Shown here: piece after piece, positions 13,891 to 16,186 of the stretch
Position numbering within the stretch: the first letter of the stretch is position 1
Layout of the letters: each line of letters opens with the position of its first letter
DNA from: CAZXCQ01 sp964639275
GTDB taxonomy: Bacteria; Desulfobacterota; DSM-4660; Desulfatiglandales; Desulfatiglandaceae
Assembly: GCA_964639275.1 (NCBI GenBank)
Contig: CAZXCQ010000140.1
Span: forward strand, 1 to 16,186
Length of the DNA stretch: 16,186 nt
Reading direction: 5' to 3'
The notes under the pieces: generated by a model
Databases searched by the model: none
The model's input: the letters and a program-made list of their open reading frames with translations, nothing else
What the model was told of the DNA's origin: nothing
Position numbers and translations under genes: made by a program

Positions 13891-16186
13891 ATGTCTAGCA
13901 AGCCTACATACGAAGAATTAGAGAGCCGGATTCGGGAGTTGGAGAAAACTGAGTCCAAGTATCAAGATGCAATAACCGAGCTGCGGCTTGGCGAGGAACG
14001 ATTCCGGAACCTCTATAAACGGACACCATTGGGATACCAGTCTTTAGACTTGCAAGGTCGCTTTCTCGAAGTCAACGAGGCTTGGCTGAGTATGATGGGT
14101 TATTCGCGTTCAGAAGTGATTGGGAAATGGTTCGGTGATTTCCTAGCACCAAACGAGATAGCGCCTTACAAGCAGCGTTTTCCGAAATTCATTGCATCCG
14201 GCGAAGTTCACACGGATGTTGAGATGGTGAAGCGTGACGGTTCCTCGATTTTTGTGCGCATTGACGGGCATATTGGACTCGATGACCGGGGACAATTCAA
14301 ACAGACCCATTGCATTCTGCATGACATCACCGAACGTAAGCGGGCCGAGGAAGAACTGAAGACATCGGAAGAAAAATTTAGGACTATTTTTGATAACGCC
14401 AGCGACGGAATGTTTGTTTTTGATTTGGAAAAGGGGAAATTTCTATTCTGCAACGCCGTGAGTGCACAAATGCTGGGTTATACTCCGGAGGAGTTTTTGA
14501 CTTTGGATATCTCTGATTTACATCCGGAGGAAGACCTGCCCTTTATCTATGAACAGATCGAAAAATTCAGAAAGGGGGAGAAGGGCATACGTCACGATAT
14601 CCGATTCAAGCGAAAAGACGGAGGCATCTTTTCCACTGATCTCAGCCCCTCCGAGCTAACGATCGCTGGAAATAAATTTATTCTAGTTGTCTATAAAAAC
14701 ATTACTGAGCGCAAGCAGGCGGAGGACGCGCTACAAGAAAGCGAAGAAAGATACAGGGCTTTGTTTGACTATATGAGTGATGGGGTTGCCATATATCGGG
14801 CTGAAAACGATGGCGAAGTTTTTGTCTTCCTTGATTTTAACAAATCTGGTGAAAGGATAGATAATATCAGGAAGGAAGATATCATTGGTAAAAGCGTTCT
14901 AGAAATGTTCCCCGGCGTTAAGGAGTTTGGGCTCTTTGATGTATTCAAGAGAGTATGGAAGACGGGAATGCCGGAGCATCATCCTATTACCTTGTACAAA
15001 GATGAAAGGATTTCGGGTTGGAGAGACAATTTTGTCTATAAGCTACCATCTGGGGAGATTGTAGCGGTGTATAGTGATGAGACTGAGAGGATGCATGCTG
15101 AAGTGGCGCTGCGTGAGAGTGAAAGCCGCTATCGCGCTTTTTTCGAAAAAGGGCGGGACGGGGTTGTGGTCCTGGACCCGGAAACCACTAAACCCATCCA
15201 ATTTAATGATCAGGTTTGCCGACAATTAGGCTATACACGGGAGGAGTTTGCGCGGTTACGGTTGTCTGATATCGAAGTCAGGGAAACAGCCGAAGAAATC
15301 CAGGCGCATATTCAAAAGGTCATTGACGAAGGGTTTGACAATTTTGAAACCCGCCAACGCACCAAGCAGGGCGAAACCAGACATGTTCACGTAACGGCAC
15401 AGATAATTGACGTCGCGGGTCGCAATGTGTACCACAGCATTTGGCGCGACATCACCGAACAGAAGATGGCTGAGGAAAAGCTGCTAGAGAGCAGAAACCG
15501 GCTATCTGCCGATTTGGAAGTGATGGAAAGACTGCATCATATTGGATCACTCTTTGTGGGGGAAAAGGACCTTCGGGAGGTTATGGAAGAGATTGTTGAA
15601 ACGGCTATCTTCATTAGCGGAGCAGATATGGGAAATCTCCAGATTTACGACCCACGATCGGACAGTCTTAAAATCATTGCCCACCGAGGATTCGACAAGC
15701 CATGGCTCGACTTCTGGGAAAGTGTCCAAGAGGGTCGTGGCGCCTGTGGGACGGCCATTAAGGAAGGGGGCCGGATAATCGTGGAGGACGTCACTCAAAG
15801 CGAAATCTTTGTGGGCACGCCTGCTTTGGATGTTCAGTTGGCAGCGGGTGTGCGTGCGGTCCAATCCACCCCGCTGGTCGGACGCACCGGCAAAGTGCTT
15901 GGGATGATCTCTACGCACTTTAAAATCCCACATCGTCCCAATGAGATGACTTTACGCCAACTGGACCTACTGGTCCGCCAGGCAACGGATATCATTGAAC
16001 ATGCACAAGCCGATGAGGATAATAAGAGGTTTGAAGCTTTGCTCCGCCAATCCCAGAAGATGGAGTCCATCGGCACACTGGCCGGAGGTATTGCCCATGA
16101 GTTCAACAATATACTGGGGGTTATCATCGGGAATAACGAACTGGCCTTGATGGATATTCCGGATTGGAGCCCTGCCAAGGATTGTC
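13891..16186 (+). CDS. Multi-PAS/GAF sensor histidine kinase, C-terminally cut by window end
   Basis: 765 codons are visible and the frame is open at the window edge. Order: N-terminal coiled coil (KPTYEELESRIRELEK, about 4-35); four PAS domains (about 37-150, 160-275, 286-400, 412-525), the first, second and fourth closing with the usual ITE(R/Q)K linker and the third with a variant (DETERM); a GAF domain (about 540-695); and the dimerisation helix with phospho-acceptor His736 in AGGIAHEFNNIL, the H-box form typical of hybrid-type kinases. The ATP-binding domain and any receiver domain lie outside. No membrane segment or signal peptide appears, so it is a cytosolic sensor, probably of redox, gas or small ligands (inference). 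ATG 13891 follows GGAGGTG (13878-13884) by six bases. Its partner regulator is not in the window. Confidence 0.93.
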   Translation, partial: MSSKPTYEELESRIRELEKTESKYQDAITELRLGEERFRNLYKRTPLGYQSLDLQGRFLEVNEAWLSMMGYSRSEVIGKWFGDFLAPNEIAPYKQRFPKFIASGEVHTDVEMVKRDGSSIFVRIDGHIGLDDRGQFKQTHCILHDITERKRAEEELKTSEEKFRTIFDNASDGMFVFDLEKGKFLFCNAVSAQMLGYTPEEFLTLDISDLHPEEDLPFIYEQIEKFRKGEKGIRHDIRFKRKDGGIFSTDLSPSELTIAGNKFILVVYKNITERKQAEDALQESEERYRALFDYMSDGVAIYRAENDGEVFVFLDFNKSGERIDNIRKEDIIGKSVLEMFPGVKEFGLFDVFKRVWKTGMPEHHPITLYKDERISGWRDNFVYKLPSGEIVAVYSDETERMHAEVALRESESRYRAFFEKGRDGVVVLDPETTKPIQFNDQVCRQLGYTREEFARLRLSDIEVRETAEEIQAHIQKVIDEGFDNFETRQRTKQGETRHVHVTAQIIDVAGRNVYHSIWRDITEQKMAEEKLLESRNRLSADLEVMERLHHIGSLFVGEKDLREVMEEIVETAIFISGADMGNLQIYDPRSDSLKIIAHRGFDKPWLDFWESVQEGRGACGTAIKEGGRIIVEDVTQSEIFVGTPALDVQLAAGVRAVQSTPLVGRTGKVLGMISTHFKIPHRPNEMTLRQLDLLVRQATDIIEHAQADEDNKRFEALLRQSQKMESIGTLAGGIAHEFNNILGVIIGNNELALMDIPDWSPAKDC

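Noticed and set aside
15547..16178. Antisense frames of 128 and 114 codons in the histidine kinase
   Set aside because: The plus strand encodes unmistakable GAF and H-box sequence here; the antisense frames show no motif or ribosome site.

Overview
The window looks like an ordinary, gene-dense chromosomal stretch from a Gram-negative bacterium, most likely a Desulfobacterota (former Deltaproteobacteria) member. This is an inference from three things. The PAS histidine kinase opens with the lysine-proline-threonine-tyrosine-glutamate-rich coiled coil (KPTYEELESRIRELE) common in that group. The intergenic repeats belong to the 'CTGGATTCCGGC...GCCGGAAT' type scattered through such genomes. Outer-membrane-type lipoproteins and a class A PBP with an OB domain fit a diderm cell. 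No phage, plasmid, CRISPR or defence module was found.

Layout. (1) 226-6995, plus strand: a tight four-gene operon with overlapping or nearly overlapping ends, consisting of an MTA/SAH deaminase-type amidohydrolase, an ATP-grasp (RimK-like) enzyme, a very long class A penicillin-binding protein and a TPR-like lipoprotein. A good sigma70-like promoter sits at 150-178. (2) 6996-7513: about 500 bp without genes, holding a decayed MITE-like repeat and a separate GGTTCA-rich inverted repeat. (3) 7514-8129: a broken PfkB-family sugar kinase, identifiable in three successive frames with two internal deletions and an amber codon. (4) 8126-8795, minus strand: a small MshEN-like protein, an intrinsic terminator, and a tRNA-Leu(CAA) driven by a near-perfect promoter. 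(5) 9033-9926: a beta-hydroxyacid dehydrogenase. (6) 9978-11261, minus strand: an alpha/beta-hydrolase lipoprotein. (7) 11262-11873: about 610 bp without a supportable gene. (8) 11874-13738: a two-gene unit, a Tat-like exported aldo/keto reductase followed by a secreted DUF6599-type protein. (9) 13891 to the window end: a multi-PAS/GAF sensor histidine kinase cut by the window edge just after its H-box.

How they work together. The strongest functional hypothesis is that the class A PBP and the TPR lipoprotein translated directly behind it form a peptidoglycan synthase/activator pair, analogous in arrangement to E. coli PBP1A and LpoA. The PBP is unusual because it carries roughly 220 extra residues between its SxN and KTG motifs. 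The aldo/keto reductase and DUF6599 pair probably acts in the periplasm. The other genes look unrelated to each other. Nothing here is clearly a new system; the PBP insertion plus lipoprotein pair is the observation most worth testing.
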